From assembly GCA_951213105.1 (NCBI GenBank), contig OX578138.1, positions 65,509,040 through 65,573,039 on the forward strand: a stretch of 64,000 nt of DNA. Reading direction: 5' to 3'. Origin of the DNA: Amaurobius ferox. Taxonomy: Eukaryota > Arthropoda > Arachnida > Araneae > Amaurobiidae. The position numbers were made by a program, and so were the translations under genes. The notes below the pieces were generated by a model. The model searched no databases. It was given only the letters and a program-made list of their open reading frames with translations, and had not been told where the DNA came from. Every line of letters begins with the position of its first letter. Position 1 is the stretch's first letter. Of the stretch, positions 45,286 through 57,954 are shown piece after piece.

Positions 45286-45570
45286 TGTTGTTGAAACCCA
45301 GACCGTCCGACCTACCAGAAAGGTGTAAGGTAACTGTTTGGATGGTCGGGAAGTGCCACCCAATTTAGACCGGAACCCAGTGGGGGAGGCATCCACAGGG
45401 ACCGTACCTTCCTTCCCCTACCACCAACCTCTCGGAAGGACTTTCGGACCCACATGTTTAACGTGATCGTACTCCGCATGAACACGGCGGCAGTTTTGGC
45501 AGTGGCTGGAATCGAACCCGGGCCTACCGAGTGCAACTTCAGCGCGCTAACCAACGGGCTACCGCGCCCC
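45286..45570 (-). mobile_element. tRNA-derived SINE, full length, with target duplication
   Basis: 285 bp on the minus strand: head GGGGCGCGGTAGCCCGTTGG with B-box-like GGGTTCGATTCC, the family body, tail (CAA)n. AGGTGTGGTAGTGT at 45272-45285 and 45571-45584 is a perfect 14-bp target duplication. The target lies just upstream of the gag frame of the Jockey element, so the SINE may have landed in the 5' UTR of that LINE. Confidence 0.92.
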
Positions 45571-45612
45571 AGGTGTGGTAGTGTGGACGTCCGCACACTG
45601 CCTTTCTGCTAA

Positions 45613-46951
45613 ATTTCTGCGGACGTATGCAATGATAATTACAAGGTTCTCCTTAAAAAACTAAATGATATCTCAGGAAATAAAGTTTCTGGCAAACTCA
45701 CAGGAGACATGTTAAAACTGATTCCAAATGACGCTGACACCTATAGGGCTGTACAGCGCCATTTAAGTAGTGAGAAAATCCCCTTCCACAGCTTAAATCT
45801 AAAGACGGAAAGGCCGAAAAAGGTAGTTCTGAAGGGGCTACCAACAAATTATAACATGGAGGAAATAAAAATCACTTTAACATCCGAAGGATTAGATGTA
45901 GTCCGGGTGTCTCAACTGAGAAACACTAAAACAAGATTACCTCTGCCGATCTTCTTATTCAGCCTTAGGCCTACGGAAGACTGGCAGAGGGTCTACAGAC
46001 TAACAAGATTAGGTTACTTGGCTGTGAAGGTAGAGGCCTTCAGAGCACGGGGCTTCAAAATCTGCTACCGGTGCCAACAGTTCAATCACTCCTCGGAGAA
46101 CTGCAGTATGCCACCTAAGTGCCTTAAGTGTGCTGAAGAACACTTCACACGGGACTGCCAGAGACCTAGGTCTGAGAAGGCTACGTGTGCAAATTGCAAT
46201 GGAGACCACCCAGCGAACTTCCGGCAATGCCCGAAGAACCCCTGGAACAGAGGAAAGGCACCGGGGTATGCCCCCCCCTCCCCAAAATCAGATACCCCCT
46301 TGGAGGCAAAAGGCCCTCGGATTAAACTCCCAGGCACCCCCTCAGGGCTCCTCGCACTCTGTGCCACAGCAAAATAGATACCAATCTTCAGCATCCACCA
46401 GATCGGTGCAAGAGCAGGCCCCCAAACCTTCGTCTTCCAGAGAATTGACTCCGGAAGAAGTAAAACTGGCTACTATAGCCATTATAAAGAGAAAGGAAGC
46501 CGAAAAAGCAAGACAGGCGGAACTAGAAGCTAAAATTGTAAATCAATATGCTAAATCAAAAGAAGAAATCAAAACGCGTGAAGCCAAAACTAAACGAGTT
46601 AGAGAAGAGCTCGCGCAAACCCAGCTGTTAGAAAAAACGGTTGAAAAAAGGAAAAAAACTACTGAGGTCCAAAAGGATGCTCACAAAAATGACCAAACCG
46701 TGGTTGAGGCTGAGGATATGGAAGCTGAGACTGAACCTGCTGGTAAAACCAAGGATGAAAAGATGGATGAAATCCTCAACCTCATCAGAGGGTTTATCAC
46801 CATGTTCGACCTAGATGCAATAAAACACCTGTTGATGCAGTTCGCAGAGCTAATACAAAAAAAGAGCGATCCAATGCAAATGGTCTTTGAGGCTTTTAAA
46901 TTAATCGCGGATTTTAAAAATAACAGTGAGAATCAAACCCGCCATGGCTAG
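45613..46951 (+). pseudogene. Jockey ORF1 (gag-like nucleic-acid-binding protein), frameshifted
   Basis: Binds element RNA in the retrotransposition particle. First in-frame ATG is 45709, but gag-like residues (YKVLLKKLNDISG, VSGKLTGD) extend upstream to the TAA at 45610. A PRE_C2HC-type region (PKKVVLKGLPTNYNMEEIK to VKVEAFRARG) precedes three zinc knuckles: CYRCQQFNHSSENC, CLKCAEEHFTRDC and CANCNGDHPANFRQC. After the knuckles the frame moves by +1, most simply by one extra C in the run of eight C at 46269-46276. In the first frame translation stops at 46377; in the shifted frame it goes on through a Gln/Pro/Ser-rich part and a Lys/Glu-rich coiled-coil-like part to 46951. The stop overlaps the ORF2 start by 8 nt (ATGGCTAG). 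Confidence 0.85.
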
Positions 46952-49631
46952 GTCCCAAAAAGACAGCTTTAAAATAATATTTTGGAATGCGAACGGCATA
47001 TCCCCAAGAATAAATGAACTTAGGAGCTACGTAAATGAAAATGATGTAGATGCCCTGCTAATTCAGGAAACTAAAGTTAGAGAAAATAAAAAACTAAATA
47101 TAGCAAACTATATTGGCTATCACAGCCTTAGCTCAAATACAACTGCTAGAAACCCTCATGGAGGAACAGCAATATATATTAAAAGAAATATTCCCCACGA
47201 GGAAATAAACAACATAAATCTTCAAGGTATAGAAAATACTAGCATAAAAATTAAAATAAATAATGTAAACCCATTTATCCTAACTTCAATATATGTCAAA
47301 AACATGAGTGGTATAAATGTAGCTGCGCAGCTGGAACTGCTTTTCTCGCGATATCCAAACACAATACTCGCGGGCGACTTCAATGCACACCACCGAGCGT
47401 GGGGCAGCAGGAGAGCCAACATACGCGGTACACAGATACACAGATTACTGAACACAACAAACACCAACATCATTGCACCGTCGAGACCAACCTGCTTCTC
47501 AGGTGCCAACGGCTGATTCATAGACTTTGTCCTAACGAGAAACATAGAATACGCTCACACTATCGATACCCTGGATGAATTCGACTCGGATCATCTACCG
47601 GTATTGGTGACATTCGATCTGAACACTCCCCTACCAGCCTCTCTGGGACAAGAGAGGGTGAACTGGAACGTTTTCAAAAGAGCACTTTTTGAGCCGCACT
47701 TGGCAGTACCCAACATTATGAGCACGGCGGATATTGACTCTGCCACACACACACTCACAACAGAAATCAAGAGAGCTATTGCCTCTGCCACAACACATCG
47801 TGAGTCACCAAAAATGCCCACACTTTCCCACCATGTCAAACAATTAGTTAGGCAAAGGAACAGAATGCGTAAGACATGGCAGGCTAATAGAGACCCTACC
47901 CTCAAAAGGGAGCTTAACAGACTCACGTGGAAAGTCAGGGATAAAATTGTCGCAGAAAAGCAGCAACAGTATAAAGAGTTAATTGAATCCCTTAGCCCAG
48001 AAGACGTATCGCTCTGGCAATTCGCTAAAAGACTCAGAAAACCTCAAATTAAACTCCCGCCACTAATAGATGGCGTTAAAATCGCGTACTCAGACGAAGA
48101 AAAAGCAGAGGCGCTTGCTAGGCATTACGAAAAGCAATTTGAACCAAACCACGATCTAATGTGTCAGAATACCCTAAGAATGGTTAGGCAAACTCTAAAC
48201 AACTTCAGGAACTCCCCGGTCACGGCTGAGATTAACCCAGCCACCCCGCAAGAGATAATTGATATCATCAAAAACCTTAAAAACCGTAAAAGCCCAGGGC
48301 ACGACAAAATCAGGAATATTGCGGTCAAAAACCTACCCTTAAATATAATATTTTACTTGACCACCCTAATAAACAAAATACTAAAACTAAATTATTTCCC
48401 CAAAGAATGGAAGGAAGCGATAATTATAGCGATCCATAAGCCTGGTGAGGATGCCACAATTCCAGCCAACTACAGACCAATCAGCTTACTACCGACACTT
48501 AGTAAAATTACTGAGAAAATAATTCTTAATAGACTGAACACGCACCTTAGTGAGAATGATATTATCATTCCGGAGCAGTTTGGATTTCGGCCAAAACATT
48601 CCACCACTCATCAATTGCTGAGAGTGGTAGAGTACATATCTTCTGGACTTAATAGTAAGACAGCCACAGCTGCGATTTTTCTTGACATACAAAAAGCATT
48701 TGATAAAGTGTGGCACTGTGGATTAGCATACAAATTGATCACTCTAAAAGTCCCTGACGCACTTGTCAAACTTTTAATCTCATACCTAAATAACAGACAC
48801 TTCCAAGTTAGAGTAAAAGATAACTTGTCTACACCCAAGCTCATTAAAATTAGTGTACCGCAAGGATCCATCCTGGGCCCGACACTCTTTAACATATATC
48901 TAAATGACATCCCCAGGACCCTAGACACGGAGCTGGCACTCTATGCAGACGACAGTGCGATACTTGCAAAACATCCTTACGTCTCAGTAATGCACAGACA
49001 GCTACAACAACACTTAGACATACTCCAAACATGGCTGGAAAAATGGCGAATAAAATTAAATCCCAATAAATGTCATTAGATTTATTTTTCTAGAAAACGT
49101 AAACCTCCGCCGCCTCTGTACATAAACAACCATGCCCTAAAAGCGGAAAAATCTACTAAATACCTAGGTGTAACGATAGATTCCCACCTAACCTGGAAAC
49201 AGCACGTAACGAACTTAATCAAAAAAGCGTATATGGCCACAGGAGCCTTATACCCAATGATAGGAAACGGAAATCTAAGTTATCAAAATAAACTCCTAAT
49301 TTATAAATCGGTCATCCGCCCGGGAATGCTGTATGCAGCACCCGTATGGGGATATGCCTGTAAAACTACTATAGACTTACTAGAGACAAAACAAAACAAA
49401 ACCCTAATGATTATAAGGAAAGCTCCTAGATACTTAAGAAACTCGGTAATTAGGAAAGACTTCAAAATAAAAATTGTTAGAGCCCAAATTAAAAAGCTAT
49501 CGCTTAAATTCTATAAAAATCTGCCATCTGTTCCAAATGAACTACTATTCAATCTGCATGACTATGATCATCGCAAAGCCAAATCACGTAAGAGACCCCG
49601 CGCGGTACTTAATATTGAAAATCGGAATTAG
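46944..49631 (+). pseudogene. Jockey ORF2 (endonuclease - reverse transcriptase), two in-frame stops
   Basis: Nicks target DNA and copies the element RNA into it. Start is the ATG at 46944 (MARSQKDSFKIIFWNANGIS); a GTG 18 nt earlier is not a eukaryotic start. Apurinic-type endonuclease motifs: FWNANGI, LIQETKV, HGGTAIYI, LAGDFNAHH, and SDHLPVL. Reverse transcriptase: KNRKSPGHDKI, NYRPISLLPTLSKI, EQFGFRPKHSTTHQL, FLDIQKAFDKVWH (motif A), VPQGSILGPTLFNIYLNDIP, and YADDSAIL (catalytic YADD at 48942-48953), then KYLGVTID and a C-terminal region ending NIENRN. No RNase H follows, as in the Jockey clade. The frame is broken by TGA at 47514-47516 and TAG at 49077-49079; otherwise 896 codons are in one frame, suggesting a fairly recent death. 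Confidence 0.92.
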
Positions 49632-50400
49632 GTAAGTCCCAACTTAAATAGTTGATATTAAATTAAAACTCGATCAATGTTTTCTAAAAAATGTTCTTAA
49701 ACCTTAAACTGCCAAATTGATAGGAAATCCTTAGAACTGCATCAACTCCCCAAAATTACTCAAACTCTAAATGTGCAACAAACTGCCACACTAGGAGCTA
49801 AGTCAAATAATAAAAACAGTAAATCAAAAACCTCGAACCTCCAACTATGGGCAAATGAAATAATGTCACAGTATGAAGATAAGAACCACACCTAGAGATT
49901 GGAGATTAAAGGCGCTTCGCGCCTGGTGCTCTTTTCTAGACGAAACCCATTCATTCATTCGGGGCTCTCTCCCTGGAAACATCTTCGAACCCACGAATGG
50001 CTCAGGGCCCATCCCTCAAGCTGGGTTACTGTCGCTGTGGGGGTCGGGAGAGATGCCACTGCTGTACCGTCGCCACTGCTTGACCGGACCTGTTGATGCC
50101 TTGCCCTCGCCGACCGTCGACCGCCGTGTGAACGTTGGAGATGATGCCTCATTTTCCTTAGTCGAGTACCGGGACCTGAAGAAGCAAATATGATACTGAT
50201 CCCTTGGCTGGCCTGATCCGGCACCTTGCCGGAAACTGCGGTTCTGCCATTCCTGCTGGAGCGGGGCAATGTTTTCCCCGAGGGAAATTACCAGTGGATG
50301 CCTGTGCTCCTTCTGCCACGAGTCCTTCCAGATTAACAGATTAACCACCTATAGGCACCGACCCGAAGGTTTGCAGTAATTACAGCCTATGGTGGAGGAA
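49632..50400 (+). other. Probable 3' UTR of the Jockey element
   Basis: The first 240 bp are AT-rich; 49880-50340 is clearly GC-rich (GGAGATGATGCCTCATTTTC, GGGGCAATGTTTTCCCCGAG). Overlapping frames of 100-110 codons on both strands here show no domain and are attributed to base composition. The 3' limit is set where composition returns to AT-rich. Confidence 0.5.
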
Positions 50401-50920
50401 TATCTGCCAAAACCAGTAATTAAAACTTAATGCCAAGATAAAATTGATAAACAATTATATACAATATGCTTGTCTATACTAGATACAGATAGTATTTCAC
50501 AAATATTTCACATCCATAAATTCTTATGTGCAGAACTGTTTCAAATGGGAGCAACTATATATATAAAAATATTTCTAAAATTGGTTAGCAACTATATATA
50601 TACAAATATTTCTAAAATTGGTTATTACATATACAAAATCAAACGAATAATTTTCAAAGATATATACATATATATACATATATACAAAATATATATATAC
50701 AAAACTATTTATGCAAACACACATACAAAACTATATATACAACATTTACATACAAATCTCAGAGATTACCATGGCTTTCAATACTATATTGATACATACA
50801 ATGATTAAACCAAATGTGAATTTAAAATTAATTTGATTGCAGTAATTATAAAAAGATTTAGAAGTACTATAGATAAATATGAAATAAACAGTGAGCTAAT
50901 GTGTGTGTGGTGGTTACCAG
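50401..50920. other. AT-rich spacer with ATATAC repeats
   Basis: AGCAACTATATATA is repeated at 50551 and 50587, each followed by AATATTTCTAAAATTGG: two units of about 36 bp. Then ATATATACATATATAC-type low-complexity sequence. No gene. Confidence 0.5.
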
Positions 50921-50927
50921 TAATAAT

Positions 50928-51640
50928 TCACAGGATATGTTCGTTTTCCTCTAGGAATTGAATTATAGTTTTTATTCTCTGTTTAGCCCAGCTATTACCC
51001 AGAAGGTTTTCGGCAAATATTGGCATATATTGTCTACTGGGCCTTTTAAGGTGATAGTTCTTTGTAAGTTCGCAATCAAATACAAAATGTTTCGGAGATC
51101 CTATTTCACCACAAATACAGTTTTCGGTGTCTTTCTTTTGGATTTTGTAAAGATAGGTTGGGAAACAGCCATGCCCTGAGAAAAACTGTACCAATTCTCT
51201 GCTGCAAATCAGTTGCTCTTGAGATACTCTGGGAAAATAGTTGAATGTTTCTCTTCCTTTCTCACTTTCATTTCACTGCTGTTGCCACTCTTTTATGGTA
51301 TTAATATTCAGATGTGACCTCAGCGATGAACAGGGATATGGTAAGTTTGTACTCTGAACAGAGATATCTGACGTCGCCTCAAAAGCTAAACAGTCTGCAA
51401 CTTCATTTCCCAGAACACCCGAGTGACCTTTAACCCATCCTATAAAAAACTTTTGATGGATGCTGTTGGTTATGATAGTTACAATTTGATGAGCTATTGG
51501 ATTCTTCGTTTGATATTGTTTAAGAGTTTCGATACTCGATAGACTGTCAGAGTAAATAATGAAATTATTTACCATGAGTCCTTCCAAGAATATCTTGAGG
51601 TAAGACTTTAATATTTAGACGAGCTGTTGGCAGACGTCTG
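50928..51640 (-). pseudogene. 5'-truncated LINE relic: RNase H and C-terminal zinc motif
   Basis: Minus strand reads FLEGLMVNNFIIYSDSLSSI, then IGWVKGHSGVLGNEVADCLA, the ribonuclease H core (YSDS, GHSG.LGNE.AD). TGA at 51273-51275 interrupts. The same frame continues RETFNYFPRVSQEQLICSRE, ELVQFFSGHGCFPTYL, and CICGEIGSPKHFVFDC (a C-x-C...H...C motif common at the C-terminus of RNase H-bearing LINEs), ending EENEHIL at 50928. RNase H removes the RNA strand during target-primed reverse transcription. No reverse transcriptase is left upstream; a stop at about 51614 closes the frame. Clades that carry RNase H (I, R1-like) fit; Jockey does not, so this is a different element from its neighbour. 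Confidence 0.82.
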
Positions 51641-51875
51641 CACTTGAGCGTCGACTTTGAAGAACCCTTCGCCTTTGATTTCAGCTGCCTTCATTAATCA
51701 TATTATATATTGTTAACTTCAGTTACCATCCTTAATTTAAGAATAGTAAGCAATCGTAATTTAAATTGAATTAAAGTAAATTAAGCCTTAAACGTTCCTC
51801 GAGTGTGTTTTCTCTCTGACCATACCATGTTTTTGTTGAATTATTGAAAATGTGAAATTAATATGAATACTGATA
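51641..51875. other. Unassigned spacer before direct repeat copy 2
   Basis: AT-rich; no polypurine tract immediately before 51876, which weakens the LTR reading. Confidence 0.4.
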
Positions 51876-52294
51876 AGGTTGGATTTTAGAATTGATTGTT
51901 TTAATTCCGGCAAAGAGCCGATGATTCTTGGTAGAAGAGGTCCAGTGGTTTTCAGTTATTAATTCAGAAATTGTATTTGATATGCAACTCCACTTCTTGA
52001 ATAATTAATAAATATTGGATTTGAATTTAAATGGTGTTCTTATTTGAGTAGAAATTGTATTGATATATGTGTTTTCAGCTTCTGGTGAATTCTTGAAGGT
52101 AAAGGTAATTTCTTTAGTATTTTTGGTATTGTTGGGTATCCTTCACAGGTCATCAGTTGGAATTCTCCAACTGACGGGAGGTGTGTTTCGAACCTGGGTA
52201 TGAAAAATTGGAGAAAGTCAGACTTTTCTCGGTCTGCCGTGTCGAGCGGGAATCCGTTGCGACTTCAGATGCCCTCGGAATTCCCGTCTTGACA
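51876..52294 (+). repeat. 420-bp direct repeat, copy 2 (possible 3' LTR)
   Basis: Same sequence and orientation as 38810-39229, over 99% alike by eye. The sequences flanking the pair (left of copy 1 AAATCTTTTAAAGG; right of copy 2 TCAATATATTC) do not form a target duplication. Confidence 0.6.
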
Positions 52295-52295
52295 T

Positions 52296-52660
52296 CAATA
52301 TATTCAAAAAATAATGTTTGAAATCATAAAAATACCGATGAATGAAATTAATTCACTCGTGGTTATTTAAATGTTTTTATGGCAATAATGTTGTTAATAG
52401 GTCTTATATCCAATTTTAAAATAATCTCTCGGACTTGGATTTCATTAGTCTTGAATATATTGATTTTAAAGTATTAAATAACCACGAGTGAAGTAAATTC
52501 ATACAATTGTATTTATATGGCGATAGTGTTGTCAATTGGTCTTGTATCCGAATTTTTAAATATAACCTCTCTGACTTGGATTTCAAACATTATTTTTTGA
52601 ATATATTGATATTGGGATATTAAATAACCTCGTGTGGAGTGATTTCATACATTAGTATTT
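52296..52660. repeat. Inverted-repeat block with two tandem units of about 138 bp
   Basis: ATCAATATATTCAAAAAATA continuing ATGTTTGAAATC at 52295-52326 is perfectly inverted at about 52587-52618. Between and beyond, GGTCTTATATCC / GGTCTTGTATCC recur 138 bp apart with CTTGGATTTCA and AATAACCACGAGTGAAGTAA (inverted as TTCACTCGTGGTTATTTAA at about 52353). A small palindromic, partly tandem repeat that starts exactly where direct repeat copy 2 ends. Confidence 0.7.
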
Positions 52661-53078
52661 TAAATTAATTGTTATATTTTTATAGTATCTCCTTTTTGGT
52701 TTGTTTTAGCGTATTATAGTAAACATTTGGATTTTTACAAGTTATTGAAAGTGTATATGTATGTATGTAATTTTTTACGGTTTTATAAGAGTCATGAAGA
52801 AAATAGTGTAGGGAGTATCGGCTACCGGGAGCGTTTGCCATGGCGGAAAAAAGCTTTAACCGGAGTGTTGGGGGTCGCTACTCCCCCCGGCCGTTACTTC
52901 CGTCACTTATCTAGAAATTTTACGAGTACATTACTACTTGTCCTATTTGGGAATTTATATAGGTATACACATGTAAAATTGCAGCATAGCGCTTTACAAG
53001 TTGTATTAAAAATTATTTTTTGCTTTTAGCTTTTTAATCAATTCACTCAAAATTGTAGCATTTTTACAAGTTTTATAT
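52661..53078. other. Unassigned stretch
   Basis: A 100-codon frame (52727-53029) includes a GC-richer patch GGGGGTCGCTACTCCCCCCGG; no domain. Left unassigned. Confidence 0.35.
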
Positions 53079-55961
<2,883 letters not shown>

Positions 55962-56618
55962 ACTTTCTCACACGTAGTATTGAAAAAGTATTGTTTTCGC
56001 GAAAATTTTCGATTTCGAGATTTTGATGGCAATATACACGACTTCCGGAACACGTTTTGACTATTTCTGGAGTGATGCCCGTCTGACAGTGTGCCTGTTT
56101 ATCTGTCTGTGGTCGATTTCTTGTGACACGATAGCTGCTAAAAATATTATTGGATTTTCACGAAATTTTATATTCGGCTTTGTTATCAAAAAATCTAGAA
56201 CTTGATATAAAAAAATTAAATTTGAGCGAAAGTTTCGAAATTTATTCAAAATTATATATTTTTCTAACGTGGCAGCTTAGGACAAAAGTTGACATAGTCA
56301 TGCATATAAGGTATTATTTAGGGTTCAATGATCCCGAAACATAACAGTTTCAATCATTGTTGTTAAAAATATCCATGATACAGTTTTAGTGTTTGTGACG
56401 TTATCGGCCGACTCGCGGGGGAAGTTACCCCCCCTCCCGCAGGGCACATTGCCAAATATAGTATCAATCATAAGAATTTGTAAAGCCCTTTAAAAAGTGG
56501 AGGGTAACACTTTATAATTGTAATCATTTGGATCAACGTTACCGATTTTTAAAAATTTTAATTGTAAAATTTGAAAAAAAAAAATGGATTATGGTATGAG
56601 GAAGTTGAGCTCCAGTTA
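55962..56618 (-). mobile_element. Family E element, copy E4
   Basis: Hairpin end ACTTTCTCACACGTAG...GAAAAAGT, CGAAAATTTTCGATTTCGAG, GAGTGATGCCCGTCTGACAG, TTGTGACACGATAGCTGCTA, then the GC patch GGGGAAGTTACCCCCCCTCC (inverted G/C runs) and outer end TATGAGGAAGTTGAGCTCCA. Same orientation as E1 and E2. Confidence 0.6.
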
Positions 56619-56699
56619 ATTAATTCTAGTATTTATGCGCCTATCAGCGCCAGTTCATGATCCACTGCTCCTTAAAGAGTAAAAGTTATAAAATTAAAC

Positions 56700-57840
56700 T
56701 CTGATGTGGGCAGTACATGACTTTACCTATACAATGCAATGAATTTACTTCTTTTACAGTGAAAAAATGATGTATAAGATCTACCGCACAATGTTTTAAT
56801 GCTGAATTGTACATTTGGAGCTTTTCTAGATGACAGTATGTAAAACTATTTCGAAGCACCCAATTAACTTATATTTCATGCACTCTAAATTGACAGTGAA
56901 TGCTATTGATAGCTACCGCAATAAGCGATATATTCCATATATTAAAATATTTTAATAACTAATTCATCAATTTGGCGTTATTTCTGTTATCTTAAGAATC
57001 ATTTCTACAAATTTAACGATATTTTCGTCAATCTGGGAGAAATATCATCAAGTTAGTAATATTTCCTCACATTAGACAGCAAATTAGCCAAATGGATCGT
57101 CAAACGTTTCAGAAAATTGAAGAGAAGAGCATTTATTCGTATATAAATGACTGTTGGCGAATTGTTAGGCGTCGAAATACAAAACTATTACACAAAGTAT
57201 ATTATCTCGCGAATGGAACGAAGTAAAGACCCCCCACACACACACCACCCTGAGAAAGATGTTAATAAATCTATCCCAATATTATTATATAAATTTATCA
57301 CAATATATTATATAAATTTATCCCAATATTATTGTATAAATTTATCGCATTTTTTATTTTTATTTTATATGATTTGTTTTATAAACATATTTTTAAAAAG
57401 TGCAATATTTCAAGAACGGTTTATGGTAGAGTTCTAAAATTTATGTCAACTATTTTCAAATAAAAAATTACGTAAGAAATTATTATTTACGTAACATTAT
57501 TGAATATTCTAATTTTTTAATCATTTTTTCAATATTTCATTCAAAAATTGTGATATCTTTAGAACATTCGATTACGTGTATAACCAATAGGTTTCCAGTA
57601 TCCACTGATTGTAATTTTTGTACCAAATTTCATTCAAAACGCTCCATTCGTTCGTGAGATATCGTCTCCGCAGACTCACGGACACACACACAAATGCTTA
57701 CACACATGCACACTGACATTACCTCAAAAACGTTCGATTCGAGTTCAGGGATGTTTGAAACGTGTTCTTCCATCGAAAACTCGAATTCAAATTTTCGACA
57801 CCGTCTCAATACTTTCCCTATACATTATACTACGTGTATA
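56700..57840 (+). mobile_element. Diverged family A element, copy A9
   Basis: Start TCTGATGTGGGCAGTACATG, sub-terminal ACTTTACCTATACAATG, body recognisable (AAGAACGGTTTATGGTAGAG, ACCAAATTTCATTCAAAA), CACACACACAAATG tract, then ACTCGAATTCAAATTTTCGA and ACTTTCCCTATACATTATAC. About 200 bp longer than the other copies; the final hairpin is decayed. An old subfamily. Confidence 0.6.
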
Positions 57841-57871
57841 TATATTAAAAAACTTTTTAAAAATGCGCTTT

Positions 57872-57950
57872 GATTTCAAAATGAGGGGCGAGTTTGCCAC
57901 GATCAGACTTTTCAAGGGTAGCTAACAGGCTGGTCGCCGAAGGCAGCTAG
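57872..57950 (+). mobile_element. Helitron 3' end (upstream copy)
   Basis: GCGAGTTTGCCACGATCAGA, TTTTCAAGGGTAGC, CTGGTCGCCGAAGGCAGCTAG: the same 3' terminus as at 59502-59565, with a slightly decayed hairpin and terminal CTAG. The body of this copy is not recognisable upstream (family A9 ends about 30 bp before). Confidence 0.72.
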
Positions 57951-57954
57951 TATA

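Larger units (their letters stand above)
45590..50400 (+). mobile_element. Jockey-clade non-LTR retrotransposon, nearly complete, inactive
   Basis: Two-frame LINE: gag-like ORF1 (45613-46951) and EN-RT ORF2 (46944-49631), followed by an unusually GC-rich stretch (49880-50340) taken as 3' UTR. The 5' limit is uncertain: the gag frame opens only after a TAA at 45610-45612, and the SINE at 45286-45570 lies just upstream, so the leader may continue to its left. No clear poly(A) or target duplication was found. One frameshift in ORF1 and two stops in ORF2 make it non-autonomous. It lies inside the interval bounded by the 420-bp repeats. Confidence 0.85.

Noticed and set aside
46926..46943. GTG at 46926 as the start of the LINE ORF2
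   Set aside because: GTG is not a normal eukaryotic start; the ATG at 46944 overlaps the ORF1 stop and gives the expected N-terminus.
49873..50348. Overlapping frames of 104-110 codons on both strands after the LINE
   Set aside because: They arise in a GC-rich stretch with no domain and most likely belong to the LINE 3' UTR.
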